From Glutamicibacter uratoxydans (GTDB lineage Bacteria > Actinomycetota > Actinomycetes > Actinomycetales > Micrococcaceae): a stretch of DNA of 64,000 nt. The notes beneath the pieces are model-generated. The model was not told the DNA's origin. It worked only from the letters and a program-made list of their open reading frames with translations, and made no database searches. A program made the translations under genes and the position numbers. The stretch lies in the NCBI RefSeq assembly GCF_006539925.1, contig NZ_BJNY01000006.1:155807-219806 (forward strand), in the 5' to 3' direction. Each line of letters opens with the position of its first letter. The stretch's first letter is position 1. This document shows, one piece after another, positions 37,514 through 44,889 of this stretch.

Positions 37514-38728
37514 CTACTTGCCGGAGGCTTCGCCGCCGCGGATCAGCCGCAGCGAAGCGTCGATGAAACGCGCCATGCTCGCACCGGGCTGGATGTCGCC
37601 GAAGTAGTACTCGACGACCTCGGCAAGCTCCAAGTTCTTCTCCGCCATCGCATGGCGGGCAAGCGTCGGAACATTGGCGGCGTCCTCCTGCGCAAGGGCG
37701 GGGACGTGGGCCAGCGCGGGGGAGTCGATCAGCGTCGCTTCCGCAGAGATCGGCGTGGTCACGAACATCGGCTTTCCGGTGGCCAGAAAGTCATATGCGA
37801 CGGCTGAAATATCGGTAATACTGACATCTGCCTTCGCCCACTGCCACCCCCAGTGCGCGGTGTCGTCGAACAGGAATCGTGCCGAAGAGGTCGAATCTGC
37901 CAGCTGCAGCTTGTCCCGAATCGACTGCACCGCCTCGCCGTATTTAGCGGAGTTCATGCCCGAGCGCGGGTGGGGGCGGAAGATCAAGTTGAACCCGCCG
38001 TCCTTGATGAGCGCATCGACCAGCGCCATGCCGTGGGATCGCACCGAACCATAGTTCATCGACGGCCTGTCGCCTTCCCACGTGGGCGCATAGAGCACCG
38101 TGGGCAGGGACTCGTTCAGCGAATAGGGCGCAAGGTACTCGACGTCGATCTGCGGCCTGCCAACTTTAAAGGTCCGGGTCTCGACGTCGAAATTGCGCAG
38201 GTGCTTGGCCAGCCGGTCCGATGCCGCCTGGCCCGCGGAAAACACGTAGTCGTAGGCCTTGAGCTGGTTCGACCACATGTAGGCCTTTTCGCTCTCGCCA
38301 TGGCAGATGAATACGTGCCAAGGTTCATTGAAGCGCATCATCTGGAAATTGCGGATGTTCTGGTTGACATAGAAGACCGTGCGGAGATCTTGCGTATCCA
38401 CCAGGCGCTCAACGTCTTCGATGGCCGGGGCAAAGTACACCGGCAGCGGGCACTCTTCGCGCAGAGCCAATGCCGTGGCAGGAAGCCTGGTGATCACGAC
38501 AGTTGGCACTTGCTCGGCAAGCTGCTTGAACGGTTCATACCATTGGCGGATCTGGTAGGCGTTGACCATTTCGTCTGCGAAGTACAACGCGGCTTGGTAG
38601 CGTTCCCCGCCTGTTGGCAGATGGCTCAGTTCCGTGGCGTGCTGCGCAATGTACTTGCGGTGGGCTCGGGCCTTCAGCCGGGTAGTCGCATAGGATGCCG
38701 CGTTGCCCAAGGTGTCGACTACCTTCAT
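37514..38728 (-). CDS. CDP-glycerol glycerophosphotransferase-family protein (HGES type)
   Basis: A 404-residue TagF-like protein on the opposite strand. It has FICHGESEKAYMWSNQLKAY (His at about 143), KVGRPQID, LIFRPHPRSG and DVSITDISAVAYDFLATGKP. The arrangement of motifs matches the gene at 32.1 kb, including HGES in place of WHGTP and the GRPQID segment, so the two are paralogues within a distinct subfamily. It is convergent with the fusion gene. It may prime the polymer or add a different phosphoalcohol. Confidence 0.82.
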   Translation of the reverse strand: MKVVDTLGNAASYATTRLKARAHRKYIAQHATELSHLPTGGERYQAALYFADEMVNAYQIRQWYEPFKQLAEQVPTVVITRLPATALALREECPLPVYFAPAIEDVERLVDTQDLRTVFYVNQNIRNFQMMRFNEPWHVFICHGESEKAYMWSNQLKAYDYVFSAGQAASDRLAKHLRNFDVETRTFKVGRPQIDVEYLAPYSLNESLPTVLYAPTWEGDRPSMNYGSVRSHGMALVDALIKDGGFNLIFRPHPRSGMNSAKYGEAVQSIRDKLQLADSTSSARFLFDDTAHWGWQWAKADVSITDISAVAYDFLATGKPMFVTTPISAEATLIDSPALAHVPALAQEDAANVPTLARHAMAEKNLELAEVVEYYFGDIQPGASMARFIDASLRLIRGGEASGK

Positions 38729-38776
38729 GATGGCACCTTCCAGAAGAGAAAAACTCGCACAGTTAAGGTTAAGGTT

Positions 38777-38808
38777 CCGGCCGGGGAGAATGAGAATTAC
38801 CCGGCCGG
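38777..38808. repeat. GC-rich hairpin upstream of the minus-strand TagF-like gene
   Basis: The inverted repeat CCGGCCGGG/CCCGGCCGG (38777-38785 with 38800-38808) has a 14-base AT-rich loop. It lies 49 bases upstream of the minus-strand start and in the interval shared with yceD. It could be a leader structure or a terminator for antisense transcripts. Confidence 0.55.
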
Positions 38809-38921
38809 GCGAGTCGCAGAGTATCTAGATGTTACGCAGAAAATATCTTCCGGCTTCGCGCTTCTGCTGGCCAGTGTGGCCATTGCAACAAGTGAAATTT
38901 GCCGAGTGGTCCTGTATCGGT

Positions 38922-38951
38922 TTGGGAACTGGGCCTTGGTCACGCTAAGAT
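38922..38951 (+). promoter_or_regulatory. Candidate promoter of yceD-rpmF-rnc-mutM
   Basis: TTGGGA (38922-38927) and TAAGAT (38946-38951) are separated by 18 bases. Transcription would begin near 38958, giving a leader of about 26 bases to the AGGAG site and the ATT start of yceD. Confidence 0.5.
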
Positions 38952-38983
38952 GAAATGTCGGACTATGTTCTATAGGAGTCATC

Positions 38984-39604
38984 ATTAGCGATAAGCGTTC
39001 TGATCGATCGCCACACGGCGCACTCGATCGCAACTCGCCTTTGGTTATATCAACCAAAGATCTTGGCCGTTCGCCGGGATCGATGAAAGTTCTGAACGAG
39101 CAGGTTTTGGCACCCACAGATGTGGGAAATGCACTCATCGGTGTTCGTGGAGGATCTGAGCTTGACTTAGATCTTCGCCTTGAAGCCGTGCACGAGGGAA
39201 TCCTTGTATCGGGTACCGCTACCGCACAGATTGCGGGGGAATGTGGACGATGCCTGGAGCCTATCGAGTATGACTACGAGGCTGATATTCAAGAGCTCTT
39301 CTATTATGAGGGGAGCGAAGAATTCGAATCCGATGATGAAGTGGATCAGTACTGGGTAGTCGATGACTTGATTGACATCGACCCGGTGGTGCGGAGCGCA
39401 ATTGTAACCGCCCTGCCATTCCAGCCGGTTTGCCGGGAAGATTGTTTGGGGCTCTGCAGTGAATGCGGAGTGAATCTCAATGATGACCCTGAGCACCAGC
39501 ATGCTGTACTGGACCCACGTTGGGCAGCGCTTGCGCAGTTGGCCGACATTGTCGCAGATGATGCGGCAAATGATAATACGTCAGACAAGAGAGAAGAGAA
39601 GTAG
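38984..39604 (+). CDS. yceD: YceD-family (DUF177) protein, apparent ATT start
   Basis: Cytoplasmic protein of about 206 residues, encoded just before rpmF as in most bacteria and thought to act in ribosomal/rRNA metabolism. Cysteine pairs [10 protein letters not shown] and [13 protein letters not shown] form the expected metal site. The frame is open from 38954, but the only ATG/GTG/TTG candidate before the conserved region is TTG 39041, which has no ribosome site and would cut the segment preceding [13 protein letters not shown] at 38974-38978 lies five bases ahead of ATT 38984, so ATT is the best start. rpmF follows two bases after the stop. Confidence 0.85.
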   Translation: MSDKRSDRSPHGALDRNSPLVISTKDLGRSPGSMKVLNEQVLAPTDVGNALIGVRGGSELDLDLRLEAVHEGILVSGTATAQIAGECGRCLEPIEYDYEADIQELFYYEGSEEFESDDEVDQYWVVDDLIDIDPVVRSAIVTALPFQPVCREDCLGLCSECGVNLNDDPEHQHAVLDPRWAALAQLADIVADDAANDNTSDKREEK

Positions 39605-39606
39605 TC

Positions 39607-39810
39607 GTGGCTGTTCCAAAGCGGAAGATGTCCCGTGCGAATACTCGTGCCCGCCGTTCTCAGTGGAAGGCATCCGCACCGAGCCTGGTGAAGACCGTTG
39701 AAAACGGTCGCGTAACCTACAGCCTGCCTCACCAGGCTAAGGTTGTCACCGACTCGGCCGGTACCGAGCTGTTCCTTGAGTACAAGGGTCGCAAGGTCGC
39801 AGACGTCTAA
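39607..39810 (+). CDS. rpmF: 50S ribosomal protein L32
   Basis: A 67-residue ribosomal protein beginning [20 protein letters not shown], the diagnostic L32 start. No cysteine is present, so this is the zinc-free form; many L32 proteins carry two CxxC pairs. The GTG start is two bases after yceD, implying coupling. A small perfect hairpin (GACCGTT-GAA-AACGGTC, 39693-39709) lies within the gene. Codon choice and position suit high expression, and a much stronger hairpin 28 bases after the stop may limit readthrough into rnc. Confidence 0.95.
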   Translation: MAVPKRKMSRANTRARRSQWKASAPSLVKTVENGRVTYSLPHQAKVVTDSAGTELFLEYKGRKVADV

Positions 39811-39813
39811 GAC

Positions 39814-40512
39814 ATGTCTTCTAAAGAAGAACTTTTGAAGCGTCTCGGAATCGACATTGATTCCGAGACGCTTCGTCTTGCGTTGACCCACCGTTCATAT
39901 GCCTATGAAAACGGTGGCATACCCACGAACGAGCGCCTAGAGTTCCTCGGCGACTCGATTCTTGGGTTCTCCATAGCCGAGTACCTGTATCAAACGTTCC
40001 CGGATCTGCCCGAAGGTGATCTGGCTAAGCGGCGTGCTGCCATTGTCAGCACCCGCGCGCTGGCAATCATCGCCCGCGATCTCGGCGTGGGCGAGCATAT
40101 CCTGCTTGGGCGCGGCGAGGCCCAGTCAAATGGTGCCGATAAGGCATCGATCTTGGCTGACACGATGGAGTCGCTGATTGGCGCTACCTATCTGGTGCAG
40201 GGAATGGACGCCGCGCGTTCGCTTGTTCTGCGCTTTGTCGCACCGCTGTTGCAGGATTCCCGCCTACTGGGTGCAACCACCGACTGGAAGACAGCAATCC
40301 AAGAAGATGTCGCATCCAAAAAGCTGGGCGAAATGCACTACCAGGTAACCGGCACCGGACCTGACCATGCCCGCAGCTACGAAGCCGTATTGGTCATTGC
40401 CGACCAGGCTTACGGCGTCGGCCATGGTCCGTCCAAGAAGGAAGCCGAGCAGGAAGCTGCCCGCAATACCTGGCTGCAGATCCACCCGGGCGAACAGATC
40501 CCGCTGGGCTAG
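39814..40512 (+). CDS. rnc: Ribonuclease III
   Basis: Double-strand-specific endoribonuclease for rRNA processing and mRNA control. The signature NERLEFLGDSIL gives Glu40, Glu43 and Asp47; the second acidic pair is Asp116 and Glu119 in DTMESLIGA. The C-terminal dsRNA-binding domain spans about 156-230 (GPSKKEAEQEAARNTWLQ). Length 232. The ATG is three bases after rpmF. Codons 9-20 form a perfect 15-bp hairpin, a possible target of the enzyme itself. mutM follows. Confidence 0.96.
   Translation: MSSKEELLKRLGIDIDSETLRLALTHRSYAYENGGIPTNERLEFLGDSILGFSIAEYLYQTFPDLPEGDLAKRRAAIVSTRALAIIARDLGVGEHILLGRGEAQSNGADKASILADTMESLIGATYLVQGMDAARSLVLRFVAPLLQDSRLLGATTDWKTAIQEDVASKKLGEMHYQVTGTGPDHARSYEAVLVIADQAYGVGHGPSKKEAEQEAARNTWLQIHPGEQIPLG
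39838..39873 (+). promoter_or_regulatory. Perfect hairpin in the first codons of rnc
   Basis: The arms 39838-39852 and 39859-39873 pair perfectly over 15 bp with a six-base loop. The stem begins 28 bases after the rpmF stop and lies wholly within rnc. No T-run follows, so an RNA-processing or translational control element is more likely than a simple terminator. Confidence 0.75.
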
Positions 40513-40520
40513 AATCGTCG

Positions 40521-41453
40521 ATGCCCGAACTGCCTGAAGTTGAAGTTGTCCGCAGGGGATTGGACAAGTGGGTCCGCAATCGACGGATTGACGCCGTCGA
40601 AGTGCTCGACCCACGCTCAACCCGTCGCCACCTGGACGGCCCGGAAGACTTCCAGCAAACCCTGACAGGCTGCACTGTGGCCAGCGTGGTCCGCAGGGGA
40701 AAGTTCCTTTGGATGGAACTGGATGGCCTGGACACACCCGCGGCACTTGTCGCCCATCTGGGAATGAGCGGCCAGCTGCTCATTGAGGAATCTGACGCAC
40801 CCGATGAGAAACATCTAAAAGTCCGGCTCTCGCTCAGCGATCTGGCGGATACACCTGCAGAACTGCGATTCGTCGATCAACGAATCTTCGGCGGCATGTT
40901 CCTTTCACCCTTGGTGCCCACCGCAGACAGCAAAGCCGGCGGGGCAGGAAGTATTTCTGCCTTCATCCCACAGGCCGCGTCGCACATTGCACGAGATGTC
41001 TTGGACCCAGCCCGCAGCGTAGAAGACCTCTACCTCTCGCTGCGTAAGAAAACTACACAGCTCAAGCGCGCGATCCTCGACCAGGAAATCATCTCGGGTG
41101 TTGGCAATATCTATGCTGATGAAGCCTTGTGGCAGGCCGGCCTCTTAGGATTGCGCAACACCGCAACCATCCGCCGCAACGAGGTCTCGCGCCTCAACGA
41201 CGCATTGATCGATGTTATGACGCGTGCCTTGGCAGCTGGCGGAACTAGCTTCGACTCGCTGTACGTCAATGTGAACGGTGCAAGCGGCTACTTTGCGCGC
41301 TCACTTAACGCCTACGGGCGTGAAGGCAAGCCATGCCTTCGATGCCTGGACAACGGGCGCGAGTCGCTCATTCGGCGCGATCCATTCATGGGGCGTTCTT
41401 CCTACACCTGCCCGGTGTGCCAGCCGCGGCCCCGGCGGCAGCCTCGAGCCTAG
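40521..41453 (+). CDS. mutM: Formamidopyrimidine-DNA glycosylase
   Basis: Removes 8-oxoguanine and formamidopyrimidines from DNA. The mature N-terminus PELPEVEVVRRGL provides catalytic Pro2 and Glu3; RRGKFLWM carries the conserved Lys. The helix-two-turn-helix includes DQEIISGVGNIYADEALW, and the C-terminal zinc finger is CLRCLDNG ... CPVCQ. Length 310. It is eight bases after rnc. In related genomes smc usually follows directly; here about 6.9 kb of surface genes intervene. Confidence 0.96.
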   Translation: MPELPEVEVVRRGLDKWVRNRRIDAVEVLDPRSTRRHLDGPEDFQQTLTGCTVASVVRRGKFLWMELDGLDTPAALVAHLGMSGQLLIEESDAPDEKHLKVRLSLSDLADTPAELRFVDQRIFGGMFLSPLVPTADSKAGGAGSISAFIPQAASHIARDVLDPARSVEDLYLSLRKKTTQLKRAILDQEIISGVGNIYADEALWQAGLLGLRNTATIRRNEVSRLNDALIDVMTRALAAGGTSFDSLYVNVNGASGYFARSLNAYGREGKPCLRCLDNGRESLIRRDPFMGRSSYTCPVCQPRPRRQPRA

Positions 41454-41823
41454 CGATTGCTACTTGACTAGCTTGTATTAGCGGATACCGTCTAGTCAGG
41501 CGCTTTTTGTCATTCAATTTTCCAGGGCACAGCACTTTACAGCATATGTCCCCATTTTGGGGAATCATGTCGCGTCTTCAGGAAACATGAAATTTAATTC
41601 TTGTACTTAACGGTAATAAGTGATGATTTGATTCACATCAACAGAATAAGCCAAAGTGCTAGGCTGAATTCTAAAATGTTCAATTTTTGGAGAATTCTGC
41701 TTCTTTCCCGTTGTCTTCCTAATTTCCCCTTGCTACAGTTTCCCTCAAGTACTCACTCGTAAAAAGAGCCTTCAAGTTTAACTGACGGCTTTGCAGGTAT
41801 TTGGGGAATCTGTAGGAGCAGTT
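41454..41823. other. AT-rich interval before the pilus genes
   Basis: This 370-base interval has no supported gene. It starts with a possible mutM terminator (TGACTAG/CTAGTCA, 41465-41498, then TTTTT), followed by a CCCC/GGGG mini-hairpin (41550-41562). The inverted repeat GAATTCT/AGAATTC (41666-41697) has a TAGGCT box just ahead of it. Base composition is clearly poorer in GC than the flanking housekeeping genes. The pilus promoter must lie here, but no clear box pair was found. Confidence 0.5.
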
Positions 41824-44799
41824 GTGTTTGATAAATGGGTGCGCCCAAAAATGGGGACGGCGCACAATGAGCAGGGGAATGGTCCGAAGTTTCGGAACAT
41901 ATTTATTGCGCTTTTAACCTGCATCGTGGTTGTCGTTATGGGGCCTGGCTTTGCTATTGCCGCCGTTGGTCAAAGTCAAGTTGCTGATGTTCAGCCATCT
42001 GAAGCTTCGGACTCGGCCGAGCCTTCAGCAAGCTTGATTCACGAAACTGAAGCAGAACCGTCAGCCAAAGCGTTGAAGTCCAGCTCACCCGATTCTGTGT
42101 TGTTTAGTCAGAAACCGTCTGTTCAAGTATCTGAACTCCATGATTCTCAGTCGGTCGAAGAATCACCGAGCGCGTCGGCAAAGAACATGAAGAATTCAGA
42201 TTCGGATGTAGTAGCACCGACGACTGAACCGAAAGAAATTTCCAAAACTCCAGCGCCAACCTCAACTGAGCAGGACCCAGAAACCTCAAAGAAAACGTCC
42301 GAGGAAGTTAAGGCCAGCGCCCCAGGGGCAGATGAGCTAGCTACTGATTCTTCGCATGAAGACAATAGCACCACTGAAGCTTCGCAGAACGAGACAAAAT
42401 CATTGGCTCTGGCCGTTGCCGCTTGCGAGAACCCCGTAACAGGATCGCAGACAGTTGCTGGTTTCGAAATCGATGGAAACTTGTGCGTTAATTCAGCTGA
42501 CGACTGGGCATCGGTCCCAGGGCAGCCTGTCATGAACGATGGTTACGGTAGTAACGACAGCACACAGTTTTCGCAAGGTGCTGATGAAAGTAACTGGCCA
42601 TGGTCTTCGAACAGGTACGGTGGCTCCGGGTCTAACCTCAATGATTCAACAGACCTGGGCAATATCTATGCGACACAGCGAACGCTTGATGGCGACGTAT
42701 TTACTTTCTTCGGGTTCGAACGAATCGCTCGAAATACGGGAACCGTCCAATTTACCATCGAACTAAATGCGAAAGGCAACAATCCTGCCAATTCTCCGGT
42801 GACAACGCGCTCCGAAAACGACTTGCGCTTGCTGATTCAACAGAACGGCAACTCGAATCTAGACTTTGTGCAAGCGTACAAGTGGTCCTCAGGCCAGTGG
42901 ATTGCGATCGGGAAAAACGGTTTTGCCGGCGCAATCAATACTGCTCCAATTCAGTCGCTGGATGGAAGAACAATCGATACCGGAATGTTTGCTGAAGTGG
43001 CAATCAACCTGTCTGCCCTTTTTGGCCCAGCAAATTGCAGTGGCAACTACGGATGGCTCAATGTTCGTTCAAACACCGCAGCTAACGACACCTCTTCTTT
43101 GAAGGACTGGGTCCGGCCGACACAATTAGATGTTCCCAGCACTTGCTCCGACCTCACCGTCGACAAGGAATGGGTGATTGACGGTCAGACTTTCAAAGAT
43201 GGACAGCAGCCGGAAGGCTTTGACGCAGAGCTGACTATCTCAGGAGTCATCGATCCGGAGTTTGGCACCTCCTACAGCGAGCGGACTTCCGGCGCACGAT
43301 TCGAAGCTGGACAAACGGTGACGATCGGCGAGTCCGATCCAGTGATCGTTCCGGCAGGCTGTGTCAACGTGCCGAAGGGAAACATCGGAGACTTTGAACT
43401 GTCGGCCGGCGCGAATCGTTACAAGATCACAAATACCGTGACTTGTACTCACCTGACTCTCGTCAAAGAGGTCAAGGGTGGCAGCGCCGTTCCAAGTGAC
43501 TGGACTTTGACTGCCACCGGTCCAGATACCGTTTCGGGTCGTGCCGACAGTGACGCTGTAACCAACGTCAGAATCGAGAACGGTACCTACGTATTGTCAG
43601 AGGCTGGAACTGCAGCAAAGTACCAACAGACTGCTTTGAAGTGCGACAACGGAACCTTAACTGGCGACAGCGTTGAGATCGCGAAGGGTACACATGTTAC
43701 CTGCACATTCACAAACACTGTGGAGATTGATTTGCAGGTCAACAAGTCCTGGAAGATCAACGGGGACGCATACGACAACGGCAAGCAGCCAATTGGCGAG
43801 GCCGGGTTGTCAGTTGACGGACAAACTGATCCGAAGTTCGGCGACGTTTTGACTGGAAATCTGCTGGGCGACGAGGTCGGAATTTCTGAGAAAGTCTCCG
43901 GCCTGCCTGCAACCTGCACCGTGACTTCTACCTTCAACGGCCAAGATGTCACGATTGGCGAAGCCTACAAACACACCATGGTTGATGGCGACACCAACGT
44001 TGTGAACGTGGTCAACACGGTAGTCTGCACGCAGAAAATGACCCTGGTCAAGCAAGTCAACAATGAGCCGTATGGCGGCGAACTTGGACTGGATCCTGAC
44101 CAGTGGACGCTGACAGCAAGCAAGGATTCCCTGCCCGTCGTTACCGGCAAGCATGGCAGCGACGATGTAAAGAACGTCGAAGTCGAGACTGGAACCTTCA
44201 CCTTGAGCGAGGCAGGCCCCCAGGGCTATGAGCAGGAAGGCTCATGGACCTGCGAGGGAGCGGACGTCGACGGCGACCAGGTCAAGGTCGAACTGGGCGA
44301 TACTGTCACCTGCACAGTGGTGAACAAGGCGCTGCCTGGTTCGGTGACCTGGACCAAGGTTGACAGTGTAACCAAGAGTCCGCTGCCGGGATCGGAATGG
44401 ACCGTGACCTACGGCGGCAAGAGCTTCACCGTGGTCGACTGCGACGAGGCACCATGCGCCGCTGAAACTGACGAGGTAGATGTACTGCTGGATCAGGACC
44501 CGGCGGCCGGTTCCTTCAAGCTCGACGGCTTGTCCTGGGGCGACTATGAACTGACCGAGTCGGTGGCGCCTCCGGGATATGTTCGATCTGATGCGGTACA
44601 CGAGTTCACAATTACCAACTTGGACCTCGAACGGGCAGTTGACTTGAAGTCAATTGAGAACGTTCAGGTGACTGGTCCAGACCTGCCGCTCACCGGCGGC
44701 ATTGGACGAGACCACATTTATCTTCTGGGTGGCTTGGTGCTTGCAATTGGCACCTCTGTACTCGGGGTACGAGGCTTCCTGAAGCGCCGCACGCGCTGA
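41824..44799 (+). CDS. LPLTG-anchored adhesin, probable pilus tip protein
   Basis: Surface protein of 991 residues. Order: Sec signal (hydrophobic about 24-47), a Ser/Pro/Glu-rich stalk-like region (about 50-190), a beta-rich N-terminal domain (about 200-440), DUF5979-like repeats (DLTVDKEW, LTLVKEVKGG, DLQVNKSW, MTLVKQVNNE), a SpaA-like domain (VTWTKVDSVTKSPLPGSEW), then LPLTG (954-958), a membrane helix and RRTR. The GTG start has AGGAG five bases upstream; a TTG at 41791 lacks one. Position before a shaft pilin and sortase matches Actinomyces fimQ-fimP-srtC1 order, so a tip adhesin is likely; its ligand is unknown. Confidence 0.85.
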   Translation: MFDKWVRPKMGTAHNEQGNGPKFRNIFIALLTCIVVVVMGPGFAIAAVGQSQVADVQPSEASDSAEPSASLIHETEAEPSAKALKSSSPDSVLFSQKPSVQVSELHDSQSVEESPSASAKNMKNSDSDVVAPTTEPKEISKTPAPTSTEQDPETSKKTSEEVKASAPGADELATDSSHEDNSTTEASQNETKSLALAVAACENPVTGSQTVAGFEIDGNLCVNSADDWASVPGQPVMNDGYGSNDSTQFSQGADESNWPWSSNRYGGSGSNLNDSTDLGNIYATQRTLDGDVFTFFGFERIARNTGTVQFTIELNAKGNNPANSPVTTRSENDLRLLIQQNGNSNLDFVQAYKWSSGQWIAIGKNGFAGAINTAPIQSLDGRTIDTGMFAEVAINLSALFGPANCSGNYGWLNVRSNTAANDTSSLKDWVRPTQLDVPSTCSDLTVDKEWVIDGQTFKDGQQPEGFDAELTISGVIDPEFGTSYSERTSGARFEAGQTVTIGESDPVIVPAGCVNVPKGNIGDFELSAGANRYKITNTVTCTHLTLVKEVKGGSAVPSDWTLTATGPDTVSGRADSDAVTNVRIENGTYVLSEAGTAAKYQQTALKCDNGTLTGDSVEIAKGTHVTCTFTNTVEIDLQVNKSWKINGDAYDNGKQPIGEAGLSVDGQTDPKFGDVLTGNLLGDEVGISEKVSGLPATCTVTSTFNGQDVTIGEAYKHTMVDGDTNVVNVVNTVVCTQKMTLVKQVNNEPYGGELGLDPDQWTLTASKDSLPVVTGKHGSDDVKNVEVETGTFTLSEAGPQGYEQEGSWTCEGADVDGDQVKVELGDTVTCTVVNKALPGSVTWTKVDSVTKSPLPGSEWTVTYGGKSFTVVDCDEAPCAAETDEVDVLLDQDPAAGSFKLDGLSWGDYELTESVAPPGYVRSDAVHEFTITNLDLERAVDLKSIENVQVTGPDLPLTGGIGRDHIYLLGGLVLAIGTSVLGVRGFLKRRTR

Positions 44800-44819
44800 A
44801 GTAAGCATCAATTCAGAAG

Positions 44820-44859
44820 CTAGGCCGTCCGCTGCGAAATTTGGGGATGGACGGCCTAG
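44820..44859 (+). terminator. Hairpin between tip and shaft pilin genes
   Basis: A perfect 11-bp stem CTAGGCCGTCC/GGACGGCCTAG (44820-44830 with 44849-44859) with an 18-base loop lies in the 90-base gap. There is no T-run. It may terminate partly, or protect the 3' end of a processed transcript. Confidence 0.65.
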
Positions 44860-44889
44860 TAACTCGCACAATTAGTAAGGAGCAGTTAA

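Noticed and set aside
37853..38953. Plus-strand open frame of 366 codons opposite the TagF-like gene
   Set aside because: Antisense to a gene with intact HGES and ITDIS motifs; no ribosome site or motif.
41621..41640. CRP/GlxR-like site (TGA-N6-TCACA) upstream of the pilus operon
   Set aside because: Only one half matches the consensus well; too weak to call.
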